In this document: positions 51,600 through 63,900 of the stretch, one piece after another
How the letters are laid out: each line of letters opens with the position of its first letter
Numbering within the stretch: the first letter of the stretch is position 1
Assembly: GCA_963678705.1 (NCBI GenBank)
Contig: OY783207.1
Coordinates: 5,642,001 to 5,706,000 of the forward strand
DNA: 64,000 nucleotides
Direction of reading: 5' to 3'
DNA from: Panorpa germanica
Taxonomy: Eukaryota; Arthropoda; Insecta; Mecoptera; Panorpidae
The notes under the pieces: generated by a model
What the model saw: only the letters and a program-made list of their open reading frames with translations
Told to the model about the DNA's origin: nothing
Databases searched by the model: none
Program-made: the position numbers and the translations under genes

Positions 51600-52010
51600 T
51601 TAGTAAGCATTCCAGAACTCTTTTTTTACTCTCCCCATTTTGTTTTGCTCCCAATTTATCTGTGTTTCCTTTCATCTTCTCTATACTCATACCCTACCTA
51701 CCTCCTGCCAACAAAACATCTATTTCTCTTTCACGGAGTTCCAACTGTACTTTGTCGTCGACCATATTCCTTTCTGTGTCTCCTAATCTTTCCATTCCAA
51801 CCATGTTTTTACTAAACCTATTAATTCTTTTTTGTTTACGTGCCGGAAGCATATTCATTGTCATGCTTTCCTTTTGTTCCTTTCCTCCTCTTTACCTACT
51901 ACTCCTCATCTCTTTTACCAATTCCTTTCTCACGACTTCTTTTCTATTCTTTTTGTTTTCTCCTCCCTCCCCCTTTCAAAGCACCTCTCTTTCTTACCTT
52001 GTTAGTTCCT
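51600..52010 (+). other. Pyrimidine-rich low-complexity tract
   Basis: About 400 bases dominated by T and C on the + strand. It creates three overlapping open frames (up to 123 codons) rich in Leu, Phe, Ser and Pro. They look like hydrophobic proteins but are artefacts of composition. Confidence 0.75.
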
Positions 52011-53791
52011 GTTCTATATTTATGGTTAAGTAATATACTAATTTTTGAAAAATGATCAATTGATCCCAATTTAAAATTACATGACCACCAGTGATTTTTA
52101 AGCTAGTACTCCTACTTGTGTTGACTTTTATCGCCATACTATTTCTAAATAATGTGTTTTAGACATTCTTTTGACCCGCTTGACCTTTTATGAAAAGTTT
52201 ACTTTTTTATTTCATTATATACTAAAAAGAAATACTCGTATACTCCCTATAACACAAAGAATCAAGTAACAAATATTTAGCTCCCACTTGTGGGGCGCGT
52301 AATCGAATATTATTACAAGCTTGATTTTTGTTCTTATTTTGTGTTTTGCTTTTTATTTGTGACAGTTATTACTTTATTTTGATGTATACTTTTTTTTTTA
52401 CTTTTTTTTTTATTTTTCCCATTTATAGATTTTTGGCATCTCATACTTTTATACATCGTATGTTTGTGCCAGAAATAAAAATCAAAACTCTGAACTTTGG
52501 TAGATATGAAACATAGATTATTCATTGTTTTTTTAATACAAACTTCTATTTTTAGTTTGTTTATATAAAAGCGATAAATTATTAATTACTTGAGAACGAA
52601 CATCTTCAGACATTTTCTCGAGAATTTTGTATTTTCTTAGAATATTATTTTGCATTGTGTTACAATATTGGTGTAAAGGATTACTTAAAAACATTTAAGA
52701 AGTACCAATTTCTGAGAATTTTAGAGATGGTGTCTGATGGTGACAGTTATATAAGCAACAAACTTGTCTTAAACGAGTTCAATTTGGTTATAGTAGTGTT
52801 TAACTTTACTTTGTGTTATTTAAGGAAGGACACGGTCAATAGTTTTCGTTTTTTTTATACATACGCAAAACATTTCTCATTTTTATTAATTATATTTTTT
52901 TTTTTATTAAAAATAAAAGTAATAATCACACCTTAAAACTGGCCCTAAAACATCACATTCTTCTTTTATACGTTGTGCATTTGTTCTTTGTGCATTTAGG
53001 ACGTTATAAATTTCTTTTTGTAAATAATAGGAATATAATTAGAAAACAAATAAATTGTCCCTTTAAAAAAATGTTATTAGTGTAGCAATTTTTAATGTAA
53101 AGTTACATGTTAATTTCTTACACTAATGTAATATTTTACTTAATCGAAACCTAGTAATATATACTCTAAAAGGGTTATATTTTATTGCTATTCTAAAAAC
53201 ATGAAATCTATGATTGCCTTTAATTGAATAAAGAGATCTTCTTCCGGTTGTATATTCCACAAGAAAGTGTTTTTAAGAAGTATGCCAATACGTAGAAGGT
53301 TCCAAAAGCCAGTAAAATAGGTTACTTAACAGGTATCTTTTCTTATGCTAGATAAACTTTAAATACACGTAATTGTGTTTAACAGTAGTTGTCTAATAAT
53401 GTTTTCAGACGTATTATTTTTAATGTTTTCAAGATTTCAATCTAGGGAAAACAATTTAATTATTCTACATATTTATTTCATAGAAATGAGTAAATTTGCA
53501 TTCTAATTTTCATAAAAGTATAATTTTAAATGTCGTTTTCATCGCATTTACATTTCTAAATGACTCTCATAATAACAGTTAACAGTAATTAGCTACCCGC
53601 AATTAGCTAAATACTGAAAACAATTACCTACCTGGAAAATTGTTACGACTACATGAAACATTAATTGAGCGAAAAATGAAATGAGTAATGAAAGTGAAAT
53701 ATGACTCCCAGAATGCAACGGGGCGTGAACATTACTACTATGCAGTCGTGTATTGGTGAACGAACGAGTCTAGTTTATTCTGTAGACCCTT
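52011..53791. other. Non-coding DNA
   Basis: No gene is supported. The 93-codon frame at 52655-52936 ends in a Phe/Ile/Lys-rich low-complexity stretch and has no recognisable domain. Confidence 0.5.
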
Positions 53792-53832
53792 TTATAATGC
53801 GGTGTTACGCGTTATACGAGGTCGCATTATAA
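53792..53832. repeat. 10-bp inverted repeat
   Basis: TTATAATGCG (53792-53801) and CGCATTATAA (53823-53832) are exact inverted repeats, separated by 21 bases that include TACGCG. It lies about 85 bases before an R1 copy. Confidence 0.6.
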
Positions 53833-53917
53833 GAATTCCTGTGGAGAGAATAAATCAACAGTCTCTAGTCTTAAAGAGTTTCTTTTCTAATCTTTGCTTT
53901 CTGGAAATTAATAGCCG

Positions 53918-54230
53918 TACAAACATTTTTCGTATCGTAGTAATGTCGAATACCCTGATTACAATTTGAGTAAGATTTTTCGAAGCACGTTCTAAACCAT
54001 AGGTAGAAAATATATTTGGGTACGTTCAGGAAAAGAAATTTAGTATTTTAAAGCTTAATTTATGGGGTGGGGTAGTTTTTTTAAATTTTTTTTTCTGAAA
54101 CGGATAATCTTTTTTTTTGTTGTTCGTAAGTCACAATATATCGCCCAAATGTCGATTCTTATACTAGATGAAGTTCTAGAATATCGTATTGGAATCTTAT
54201 TCGCTTCGGATTCAAAGTGCTTGTAGTTTG
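53918..54230 (+). repeat. Dispersed repeat R1, full-type copy
   Basis: It shares with 26257-26672 the left block (TACAAACATTTTTCGTATCG onward) and the right block (ATATATCGCCCAAAT, then AGAATATCGTATT and a TTCGGATTCAAA segment). It lacks most of the central 26.4-26.5 kb segment, so one copy has an insertion or the other a deletion. The minus strand gives a peptide containing LNPKRIRFQYDILEL before a stop. Confidence 0.65.
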
Positions 54231-54324
54231 TAAGTCTAATAATTTAGTCATAATCAAAGATATTTGAATTTACGAGTATTTATCACTTATGTATTATACA
54301 AGTAATAATAGTTACTAGTTAAAC

Positions 54325-54400
54325 CCGGCTCCGCTTTGCTGTGGCTAAGTCTGATGTGAAATGAATGAGAAAGTGATCTACCAAAAACATTAAGAGATTA
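54325..54400 (+). repeat. Fragment of an insect repeat with CCCGGCTCCGC word
   Basis: ACTAGTTAAACCCGGCTCCG begins this G+C-richer patch. CCCGGCTCCGC/CCCGGCTTCGC phrases are recurrent in interspersed repeats of many insects. No ends are visible. Confidence 0.35.
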
Positions 54401-55189
54401 CTTGACTTTCAAAGTCGAATTAAGTTTGGAGTAAAAATTTGAGATAACGATAAAAATGTTATTTCATTATCCGTTGAAGTATGTTTCTTTGTAAGAATAT
54501 TTTTTGTTTCTGCAGAAAATTTAACAGAAAATGAAGCTTGAAGATAAAGAATTTATATATTTAAATTAATGATTTTTTTTCTCTACGAAAAAGTCAATTA
54601 TATTAAGTGTTCATATATAAGTAACCAAATGACATTCTATCCAGTGTAAGTTTCTATGTTCTTTTTACCATAATAATAACTAAAATTTTATGAACGCCAA
54701 TGGTATATTTCTAATTTTTAGAAAAATTGAAGACAACTTTGAAATTAGTTTATTTCTTTCATAGAGTCGCAAAGAGTCAATTGAAAAACACTTTAACAAA
54801 ACAATAATAACTTTATTAGTTTTCGAATATATTTACTTTAAACTACAGTTTTCCTTTTTACGACAAAACTTTTCCCATTATCTGCTTATTTGAACATATA
54901 TGTAAATTCTTGCGGTTGAATAATCTTTTATATTCCAATTCTAACTAAACAATGTTACTATATCACTTAAAATTTATTTTTTGGTAACAAAACCAAATAA
55001 TCCTATCTTACATTATACCATTTTAAATAATATAGCAATAAAAACTCTCATATTTCTTAATCATAATAAATCCGCTAAAAATATATTCATTATTCCAACC
55101 ATAATTATACATGGTGTAAATGCAGTGTTATATAAGTTGCATAACTATCAGGCGCCCATTCGTGTACTCATTTACATAATAGTTGTGAA

Positions 55190-55414
55190 TCAGTGTTGGT
55201 CGCGTTCGAACAAGTTTAAACGTTTGAATTTGTTGTTCGTATGTTGGTATCGTTATTTACTAATGTATTATGAAGTACACACATAGAAGTTAAGTTGTTA
55301 GAGTAAGCTTTAACTGTCCTTTGAATACAAATAGCCATAAGTCACCAGACTTTGGTCTAAGCGTAGGTATTTAGAGTACCTTGCAAGTGCATTTCAAAGT
55401 TGTTATATGTTCAG
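55190..55414 (+). other. Possible 5' exon
   Basis: TCAGTG at 55190-55195 resembles an arthropod initiator and is followed by a CpG-containing stretch. TTCAG/GTAAGG (donor at 55415-55420) would end the exon. TATAAG at 55131 is too far upstream (about 60 bases) for a standard TATA box. There is no convincing open frame into the donor, so a 5' UTR exon is the only reading, and it is speculative. Confidence 0.15.
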
Positions 55415-55616
55415 GTAAGGTAGTTCTTGCCTAAAGTGTCAATAGTTTATTCTGTAATAGGTTTCCAAGTCAACTTTGTTTTAAACATGTAGTCCCGTAG
55501 GTGTGGTTAGGTTTGAATGGCTTAAATATTCACCGTTCCACAGTTATACCATTTCACTAATTGTAAATACACCTGTAAGTATACTTTGTTATTAAAACAG
55601 CGGTTTTTTATAATAA

Positions 55617-56160
55617 ACAATTTTTAGGGAAAAAAACGGTCACTATGTGACTCATAGATTCCATCCAGTGAGCACGAAGTGATCTTTTTTTAAGGAGTTA
55701 TCCCACGCCAATTTATTAATTATGCTTTTAAAAATATTTCAAAAGTTTTCCCATTCTAATATTCCAAATATTACTTAAGTTATATCAGTTTTAAGTGAAC
55801 GCGGTAGTATATATATACTTATACTATTTTTTTTCTTTTTTTGCGTTTATCTCGAAACTACTTTGTTGGAACTGTTAGCCACGATATCTCAAGAACCCTG
55901 AGTCTAATTTTAATAAAAATTACATCATTTAGGCCCTATTCTGTAACTTTTCAAAAAATCGACCTTATTTTTTCAGAGGTGGAAATAATTAATTTTTTCA
56001 CCGCTCGAATAAAGAAGCTGTATTTAAAATATCTAAAGTGGTATTCTGTATGCAAAATTTTCCATCGCCCTTATAATATACAGCGGTGAAAAAGTATAGT
56101 GACGTATTTTAAGACGTCATCAATTTTAAAAATATTGGACCAATCACAGCATTCAGAATA
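55617..56160 (+). repeat. Probable transposon-derived segment
   Basis: The segment includes GTCACTATGTGACTCATAGA, CACGATATCTCAAGAACCCT and AAAGAAGCTGTATTTAAAAT, phrases in the style of insect interspersed repeats. GGCCCTATTCTGTAAC at about 55932-55947, preceded by TTTA, resembles the terminus of the 57751 element (GGGGTCTATTTTGTAAC), but no matching right end follows. The 82-codon frame at 55841-56089 is part of this repeat. Confidence 0.4.
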
Positions 56161-56844
56161 TTCAAATATTTAAAAATTCAAACACTGGACAAGTACGAAT
56201 ACATGTCAATTGTTTAAGTCAATTGACAACCAACGCAACCTCACTTTCTGATGTATTTATATTTGTTATAGCATTTATTTCATCCTCTAGTTTAATAATT
56301 AGTTCTTGAACAGTGATTAGTGCCACCTTTAGAAGTTCCAGCGTGGTATAGTATAGTCTGAACATTTACTATTCACGAATACTCACACATACTATCAAAT
56401 ATTTTCGATTACGGTGACCTGTCAACGTTGCAAAATGCATGCAATGGTAAACATGCATTAGTACCATCAATGATTTAAAATTTCCAATCGGTATTCTTCA
56501 CTTCTCGAGATATTTTTGCGCGCAGTGTTGCCGGATCACAATTAACCATGAAAAGAATGGGTTGGAATGGACAAAACATGATTTTAAATATCTTTAAAAT
56601 TCATTTACACAATTAGACGAAATAAACGCATCTAAATATTTAATATCTTTCCCAACGCCGTGTCATTCTATCCAGTTTTCCATCTCCTCTCCAAATTATT
56701 ATTCTAAAGCGAGCAACGCCTTCCGAATATAGTTATACAAGTCAAGTTTCACTCGTACACCTAAACTCTAGGATGCGGGAATATATGGAGAAAGTTAACT
56801 TCCGGCCACCCAATAAGTACTAGTTGGTAAAATAATGTGTTTTG

Positions 56845-57080
56845 GTGTGGTGGAAACACTGGGGGTTTGAGTCTGGGGTCTATGGAGTTAATGTGGAAGG
56901 TTGGTTGGGTGGTTGGGTCGGGTATTAGATTCGCTGGGAGAAGAGTAGCTAAGTGTGGGGACATGTGTACACAGACGAGGGGTTAACTAAGCTTTAATTT
57001 TAATGGGGGCTGCGGTGCGAGATAAAATATTATAACGGATGAGAACAGGGGGAGGAAGTCGCAGTGGGGGAGTTTGAGGG
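56845..57080 (+). other. G-rich zone with two-quartet G4 potential
   Basis: Many GG to GGGGG runs occur on one strand, with closely spaced runs at about 56900-56925 and 57048-57080. The strict pattern of four runs of three or more G with loops of seven or fewer is not met; only shorter-run versions are. The minus-strand 67-codon Pro/His-rich frame is a result of this composition. Confidence 0.5.
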
Positions 57081-57155
57081 CTCGTATTACGTGGTTAAAA
57101 TTGTGCTCATAGTCGTTTGCAATGAAAGGGTTTAGATTTGACGATAAAAAATATG

Positions 57156-57174
57156 TTTTTTTTTTTTTTTTTTT
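57156..57174. repeat. Poly-T run, 19 bases
   Basis: An uninterrupted homopolymer directly followed by AG. Confidence 0.9.
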
Positions 57175-57750
57175 AGTAAAGGTCTATTGTTTGTGGCTGT
57201 GTGAGTTAAGAGACTGGAATGAAAATTACATTTGGAAATACAAGGTATAACGAAGTGGATTGTTTTGTATTAAAAATTGTAATTTAACAAAACGGTGCAT
57301 TATAAATTCATATTAATTCTCTAATGGTCTTGGTGTCACGACGTTGAAATAAAAACGTGTACGTTTAATGAAGTTCTTTATTTAATTGTATCATATTTTA
57401 GGGCTGTGTTAAATATACGTGTAAAATAATATAGGTGCAAATATCGGTAGCACGGAAAATAATAAATTCTCTAACAAAATGGAGTAAAAACTAGTAAATA
57501 AATGCGTAAATTGGAGGTACAAAACACTATGTGACATTAACTATATTTTACAGTGGTGTAAAGTGGTGTTATTTAAATGCACCGTAACTCCACTAATTTT
57601 TTATGTAGAACAAAGTGTATACCTATCGGTAGAGGGCAGGAAACCCTTATAATTGTGCCAATAATCTCATATTTAACAAAAATGGACATAGTGTCCTATA
57701 CCTCCGACCCACAGAAATGTTTCTGACTGAGGCTTTTATTTTGTAACTTA

Positions 57751-58004
57751 GGGGTCTATTTTGTAACTGTGTTGTATGACATCAGGTAGATGTCTGTTAC
57801 CTTCTGACGATTTTTCAAAGGCCTGTATTTTCTAAATAAACTAAGCTATGTAAGTTTACACAAAACTCTCAGAAAACATTCATTAAAGAGCAAAATGGAT
57901 CTCATAGCTTCAAACTGCCATAAGTAGTTTAATTTGTAAATTATAGGGCTTTGTAACATCGTCAGAAGTTAACACGTCAGGTAAGCAGTTACAAAATAGA
58001 CCCC
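57751..58004. mobile_element. PIF/Harbinger-like MITE with TTA duplication
   Basis: The terminal 19 bases GGGGTCTATTTTGTAACTG are perfect inverted repeats at the two ends. Imperfect inversion continues for about 80 bases, including CTTCTGACGAT on both sides. TTA flanks each end (57748-57750 and 58005-58007). The 254-bp length, GGG start, and TWA target duplication fit PIF/Harbinger MITEs. The intact duplication and perfect ends suggest a fairly recent insertion. It has no coding capacity of its own; the 67-codon minus-strand frame overlapping its right end is incidental. Confidence 0.85.
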
Positions 58005-58007
58005 TTA

Positions 58008-60370
58008 TTTTCACTTGGACTAATGTGAAATTCATTTGTTTCTTAACATTCGCAAGTAAAATTGTAGTGAAAATGCAACATAAAGTTAAGCTTTTATTTG
58101 TCAATATTAACAAATGAATAATTAAACATTAATAAACAAATGAATACACACCAATTCATGACTTACGACGTCAGAGAAGAAGTTTCAAAATCAGGCTTTA
58201 ATTAGGGTGTTTTGATTCAGAAAATTCGAATACATTAGTTACATACATTTATTTATACTCGTATATATTATTTATTGTATTAAAACATAGGTTTATATTA
58301 TTTAACCCTTACATTATTTTATTACTAAACCCATTATTTACATAATAGGTTTTGTTAAATTTAAAAATAATATAATAATATATAATATAATAAATATAAA
58401 AATGTTTTATACACAAATTGGAGGAACTTGAGTCCTCTATCAGATTGCTGGTAACTATGCTTATCTTAAGCTACTCAGTAAGATAAGGAGATATTTAAGA
58501 AAACCGTTTTTTGTCGCAATTTTTTTAAGATGGAGACATAAATTATATAAATTGAGGCTAGTAAACACCGAAATTAGTTCAAAAAGTTCATTTGCTAGCG
58601 TTAGAGACGCATTTCTAGACAGTTGAGCCTATATATAATATTACAAACGTATCTAACACTCTTTAAATAATGAAAGTAAATTTTTATTCAACTTTTTTGT
58701 GATTTTGTTAATATTTTCCTTCCTCGAACATGGTTGGATATACATTACCTGTAAAAGTTCATACAGAAAGTAATTACTTTTTAATGCCAAGTGCCGAAAG
58801 ATACTAGTATACCATTCCTCTTGTTTCTGCCAGTGGTTCTCTACCGTATATAATAATTAAAAATTTAACAGAGAAATATACAACATCACAAAACCCAGGC
58901 TCAGGTGTTTTGTGCTGTATCATTTAAATAATAAATATTACGTACAATATAGGTGATCTATGTAACGAATCCTAAAATATTAAATGATATAATATTTTAA
59001 AAGAATTTCTATGTTCAACTTGTTAAAACCATCACTAGTTTGGACAGATGTAAGAAATACCTTCTAAGATTTCGTGGAAATAGTAACACTGCTCTTATTT
59101 CAAAAATAGAAACGTATATTATGTTCTTGTCTTCTTTTATCGAACACAAATCAGTAAATAAACGATGTAATTCAGGATGGTAGTAAAAATAAATGTAAAT
59201 GCTTGTAGTATGTCGTTGAATGGCAGTTTCACTAGGTGTTTTGAAATATACGTTGTATTTCTTATAACAGAAATATGTTATTGAGCGGTGCACTCTTTGT
59301 AGATTATTCCGGCATTAAATATGATAATTTTAGCACTTCTAGAGGAAGGATACGCATAAGAATGTGGTGGATATACAACAGTTACAAGTGTCACCTGTTT
59401 AAGTTTAACAGTTAAATTAGAAACTAAAGAATTGTAAAATATGCGTAGCCATATATCATTTTTCAGAAAACAAAAGTACCATTAATTATCATTATATAAC
59501 TCGCTTAAAAGTCTATTGATTTTATTCAATATTATTACACCCACAGGGTCCCATATGTGTTCCAAATAAATCAATTTTAAGAACCAAAATGTCTATAATA
59601 AATATACATTATATAAGGAGATTATAAACTTTGAATAATAATTTATGAATTGCACGGTACGGCGCGGTGCGGCGCCACTTACGATTGCTATCTCAAGTGT
59701 CTTCTTCTTCTTCTTCCAAGTTCACTGAAAACTTCTGATGGGCTTAAGAGTTCGTGTTCAAGCCTTCTTATAAATAACAGGATCTAATCGAATCAATAAG
59801 AATAAGAAGTGAAAACCCCTTTTTTCGTTCTTCCCTTATAGCAGCTAGCATCTCAAACAGCTTTCGCTTTACTCCTTCTCCCCTATTCTTCGTCGAAACT
59901 GATGGCATGAGTCAGTTGGTTTTCAGTCTCTGTTTGGATGTTCAGATGTTCAACTGTTCTTCTCTCTTTTTATCCTCACCCCCAACACCACCCTGTTCTA
60001 TTTTGGACGTTATTTACTACCCCCTGTGTATTAGTTTGAACGATAAATTAATTTAAATGTTTATAATTCACTCATAAATTATGTTCTATACATCCGTTTA
60101 ATTATAATTTATAAGTTTTCTTAAAGAATATATTTGTGAGTTTCTTCTTCTTTATTGTTATATTTGTCAAAATACATAAGAAGAAATTCATAGTTTAAGT
60201 CATAGCAAATACATGTTTAAGTTGAAATATTTTTCTAACTTTTATTTTTATGCCGATAGTTTGCATAAATCTATTGTGGACTATATTACTTTTTAATGGT
60301 AAAAAATATCGTAGTTCGAAAAACACTAGTCCAAGGTATTAATTTGCTTGAACAGTATTTTTAAAACAAT
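58008..60370. other. Non-coding DNA
   Basis: No gene is supported. A CTT run lies at 59701-59716 and a C/T-rich stretch at about 59820-60010. A short GGCGCGG-type G+C-rich string lies near 59658-59675. Confidence 0.55.
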
Positions 60371-60998
60371 GGGTTTGTGTCCTATGTCTTAATTTCTATA
60401 AAAGTTTACTATATATTGATAAAGTGGGTTACTAGAACCTCAAATGTTCCATTATTTTTTAATAACTCCTTATATGTTAAGATATATTAACAATTAAAAA
60501 AGTCATTTTGTCTCTTTAATTATTAAAGGTATTCAACGTTGTACACATTCCAAGTGCATGTGGCATCACAATCCTTGTGTAAGGTTACCAACCTTACAGC
60601 TCATAAATCTCTGCTATATGTATTTATATATCAAAATAGCAAATATTATTTACAGCTATTTCAAGTAATAATAAAATTTAAATATTATGTCTGCCTTAGC
60701 AGGGTTAAATAAAATAAAAACTTATTATTCTTTGACTTGATTATGTGAATACCAACAGCTACAAAACATTACCACAGCACTGACCTACTCAACAAATAAC
60801 TGACGTTAAAATGCATTTCACGTCATACAAATATGGCCGGCCATCTCTAGCGCTAAAACTACAATTCAAATTTTTAATTGCTATATCTCCGTCAATATTT
60901 AGATATTCAATAAAATAGACACACCAATACACATTTATTAACATCAATTTCAATCAACAATTGAAAAATCGACCTCTAAAAAATGAGGACACAAGCCC
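60371..60998. mobile_element. Possible DNA element with 13-bp inverted ends
   Basis: GGGTTTGTGTCCT (60371-60383) and AGGACACAAGCCC (60986-60998) are inverted with one mismatch. Next to the right end is a patch with ATATCTCCGTCAATATTTAG and GAAAAATCGACCTCT, in the style of insect repeats. No target duplication is evident beyond AT. The size of 628 bp would fit a non-autonomous element, but chance pairing of 13 bases cannot be fully excluded. Confidence 0.4.
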
Positions 60999-63900
60999 AT
61001 TTCATAAAACATAAAACAACGAAATAAAATATAATTTATTTCATTTAGATCGTAGATTGTTATAATTCGATTTATTTTTCAAGAAATGTTCAAACTTATC
61101 CATGATATGATTTTTTAATGTACCTATATAAGTTTTTATTATATAATTGACTAGTTGTGTGAAACAGAACAAACTTCACTTTACTTTGTTTTTAAAGTTT
61201 TCCAGTTTAGTTATTACTGAAATATTTATAATTATCATCTATGTATATTTCATGCACAAATAGTTCTTCTTCAAAACTTTTTAATTATTAAGGTTTCTTT
61301 ATTTTTTATTTTAGTTTTTCATTTAATATTCTTTACAAAAGTTAGCAAGAAAATTAAGAGCGCTCGTATTGGAGAAATACATTTTGGGGGCATCCTTAAT
61401 TTCTTTTTACTATTCATATGAATTTCAAAAACAGTTTTTATAGTACAATAAACAGTATAGAATATATTAGCAATTAGAATAGTCATTTCAAAAAAATATC
61501 ATCTTTGATGTACAAGAGAGTGCAAACGAGATATTATTTACTGATGTCTTACCTGATAAGATTTGAGTAAGCTATCTATTATTCTATTCATTATTCTTTA
61601 GTAAATCAGTAAATAAGTTTTGTTTTTTTTTTTTCAAACAGTTGTACTTGAAATTGTCTCGCTATCTACACGTAATACTGATTTATTTACGATCGATTGT
61701 TGCACACACCACGGGATATATTGATATCTCGTTCTATCATAAATTTGTTCATTTCTTTTGTATTTTCCCCGTTAATATTTCATTCACATTTCATCTAAAA
61801 GGTCATAATTCAACCATCGTGTGTTTAACATCGTAATTTATATGTCGCACCGGCAACAGTAAAGCTAGCATCTAACATTATTTGTGAAACTTATGCTATA
61901 ACATGCATTTGAGTGATATAATTAAACGGCTAAGAGGTATCTTTCAATTTTGCAACTTAGGACCCCTAGAATCGTAATCCGCCACTGTTGTAGGTGGATA
62001 CCAACAAATTATATTTTGTTGACAACGCTCAGCAACCTGTTGTATGTAATTCAAGATGTTTGCCGATCCATTTCACATGGAACACACGTATATTACGTTA
62101 CCACAATTATAATTGCTTGTGAATTTGAAACCAATGAGATCCTAGTAGTTCTATTGTTTGTTTAGTACACATACCATACTAGCTAGCACTATCAAGTTCT
62201 CTGCTATTGGATAGATATTACATTACAAATAATACTACTGCCAAATGGTTTATTAACATTTCTATCTATGGCGGACTTACTCGCGGGAATAATAACAATT
62301 TACTTTATAAAACAACAAATATAAGTGGAATTAATTGCTGTTGCGGTTTTGCCTTTCGATTAGGGAATCCGTTACAGATTATACTTAAAGTCTTCTTCAA
62401 ATTGTTGACGGATAGCTTGTGGAAGATGGATGAAACAAAAATTCTTGACAACGTCTTTATTTAAAACTCTTTTAATATTATTCATTTAAAAACGTAATGA
62501 AAATCGTGCTGGATTTGCATGGCTGCATTACGCCAAAGGTGACAAATATTGAATGTCGTTATGCCGTTAAAAGCGTTTGAGTATAAAATGTCGATAGACG
62601 CCCAAACACAACGATGCAATGTTTAGTGCCATCGAAAATAAGCGTTTGCCCAGTGCATTAGTATAACGCCGCATGCAATTCAATGTAAAAACTACATTGT
62701 ACATTTATTTGTGTATCAATTCGATTATTTCTTACCGGCACTAAATCCGCCTCTGTCTCTATGTTTACATATTTAATCAATTTATATTTTAAAATATTAT
62801 GCAACATTTATCATTCTATGGGATTTACGTTCCATCTTATAATAGAAAAATATGTAATTAATATATAAAGACGTTCGTTGCTTCCCTTAAACGAGACTTT
62901 GTATACTCGCGGCCATGTTTAAAATAAGTTTCTTAGCGGTAGAAACTCTGTATAGGTACAGGTGGCATGTTTATCAACATGCCAACAACTGCAATTGACA
63001 GGCGTTACCTTTACACGGACGCCATTTTGAATCAATTATTTTATAGTTTATATAACGAACAATGATAACGCTGCCAACAGTGTAAATATTAGTTTAAATA
63101 AGTTTAACACTGTAAAAAATAATATTTTTAATGTAAAATATAGATATTTATACATAAGTTAGGGTCCGCTCAATTATAAAGTATCATTCCTACTTACTGC
63201 TTTAATTTAATTTTGTATTTTGTATTTAATTTAAATTGTTAAGCATATGGCAATACGCGTAGTCGTTCGCAGTACTATTTTTAATTAAATTTATTTTTTA
63301 AGTTTTTAAGTTTCTTAGTTTTTTTTTAGCAATGTTTTAAATTAAAAATATTAAATTAAGAACAACTGTATTATATTATAACCTCCAAATTGTGACAATC
63401 TGTCAAAATGCTGTAGAATTTATATTTAAAGAAGTTTAATGTCAGTTTGTCAAAAATAAAGAAATAAAAACAATTTCTATTACTAAGCTAGCAATTTTAA
63501 TTATTTAACCTTCAATTTTGTCGATCTGTCAAAATTTATATTACTAAAGACGCATGCGCACCAACTAAATTAACTAAACTTAAATTAAAACACGAATGTG
63601 ACTAAAAATGCCTTTCCTGAAAACCTGAAATCTAGATTAAAATATTTAAAAAAAACCAGTAAATTAAATATCAAAACAGTGACTTGGAATGAGGCTTAAG
63701 TCATCATTTATTAATAATCAATTCCAAAAGAATATGTGTATTATCAATTCTGTCAATTGATATGTCTCGAAGTTTATTGATCACCATCACATATATGGAC
63801 GCTGTTATGCATTCATGTGTCAAGCGCCAATATATTAAAAATTGAGTTAAGCACGAAATGTTGTTTCTAATACAATAAATAAAAATATTTTTTATGAATT

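Larger units (their letters stand above)
56161..57747. other. Non-coding DNA with a long G-rich zone
   Basis: No gene is recognised. The + strand is G-rich over about 56845-57080, with runs such as GGGTGGTTGGGTCGGG and GGGGGAGGAAG. A 19-base poly-T (57156-57174) follows and is succeeded by AG, giving an acceptor-like sequence with no exon recognised after it. Confidence 0.55.

Noticed and set aside
51528..52055. Three overlapping + strand open frames, up to 123 codons, with membrane-protein-like composition
   Set aside because: They sit in a pyrimidine-rich low-complexity tract, where T/C codons give Leu, Phe, Ser and Pro in every frame. No domain, signal or splice support.
54981..55286. 101-codon + frame as a gene
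   Set aside because: Asn/Ile/Leu-rich AT-driven composition, no domain, and no acceptor or promoter that fits the frame.
56845..57080. Strict four-run G-quadruplex
   Set aside because: Only three runs of three or more G occur with loops short enough; only two-quartet patterns are present.
57156..57300. Exon after the T19-AG acceptor-like sequence
   Set aside because: The following sequence has no sustained open frame or CELF similarity, so the poly-T is more simply a homopolymer repeat.
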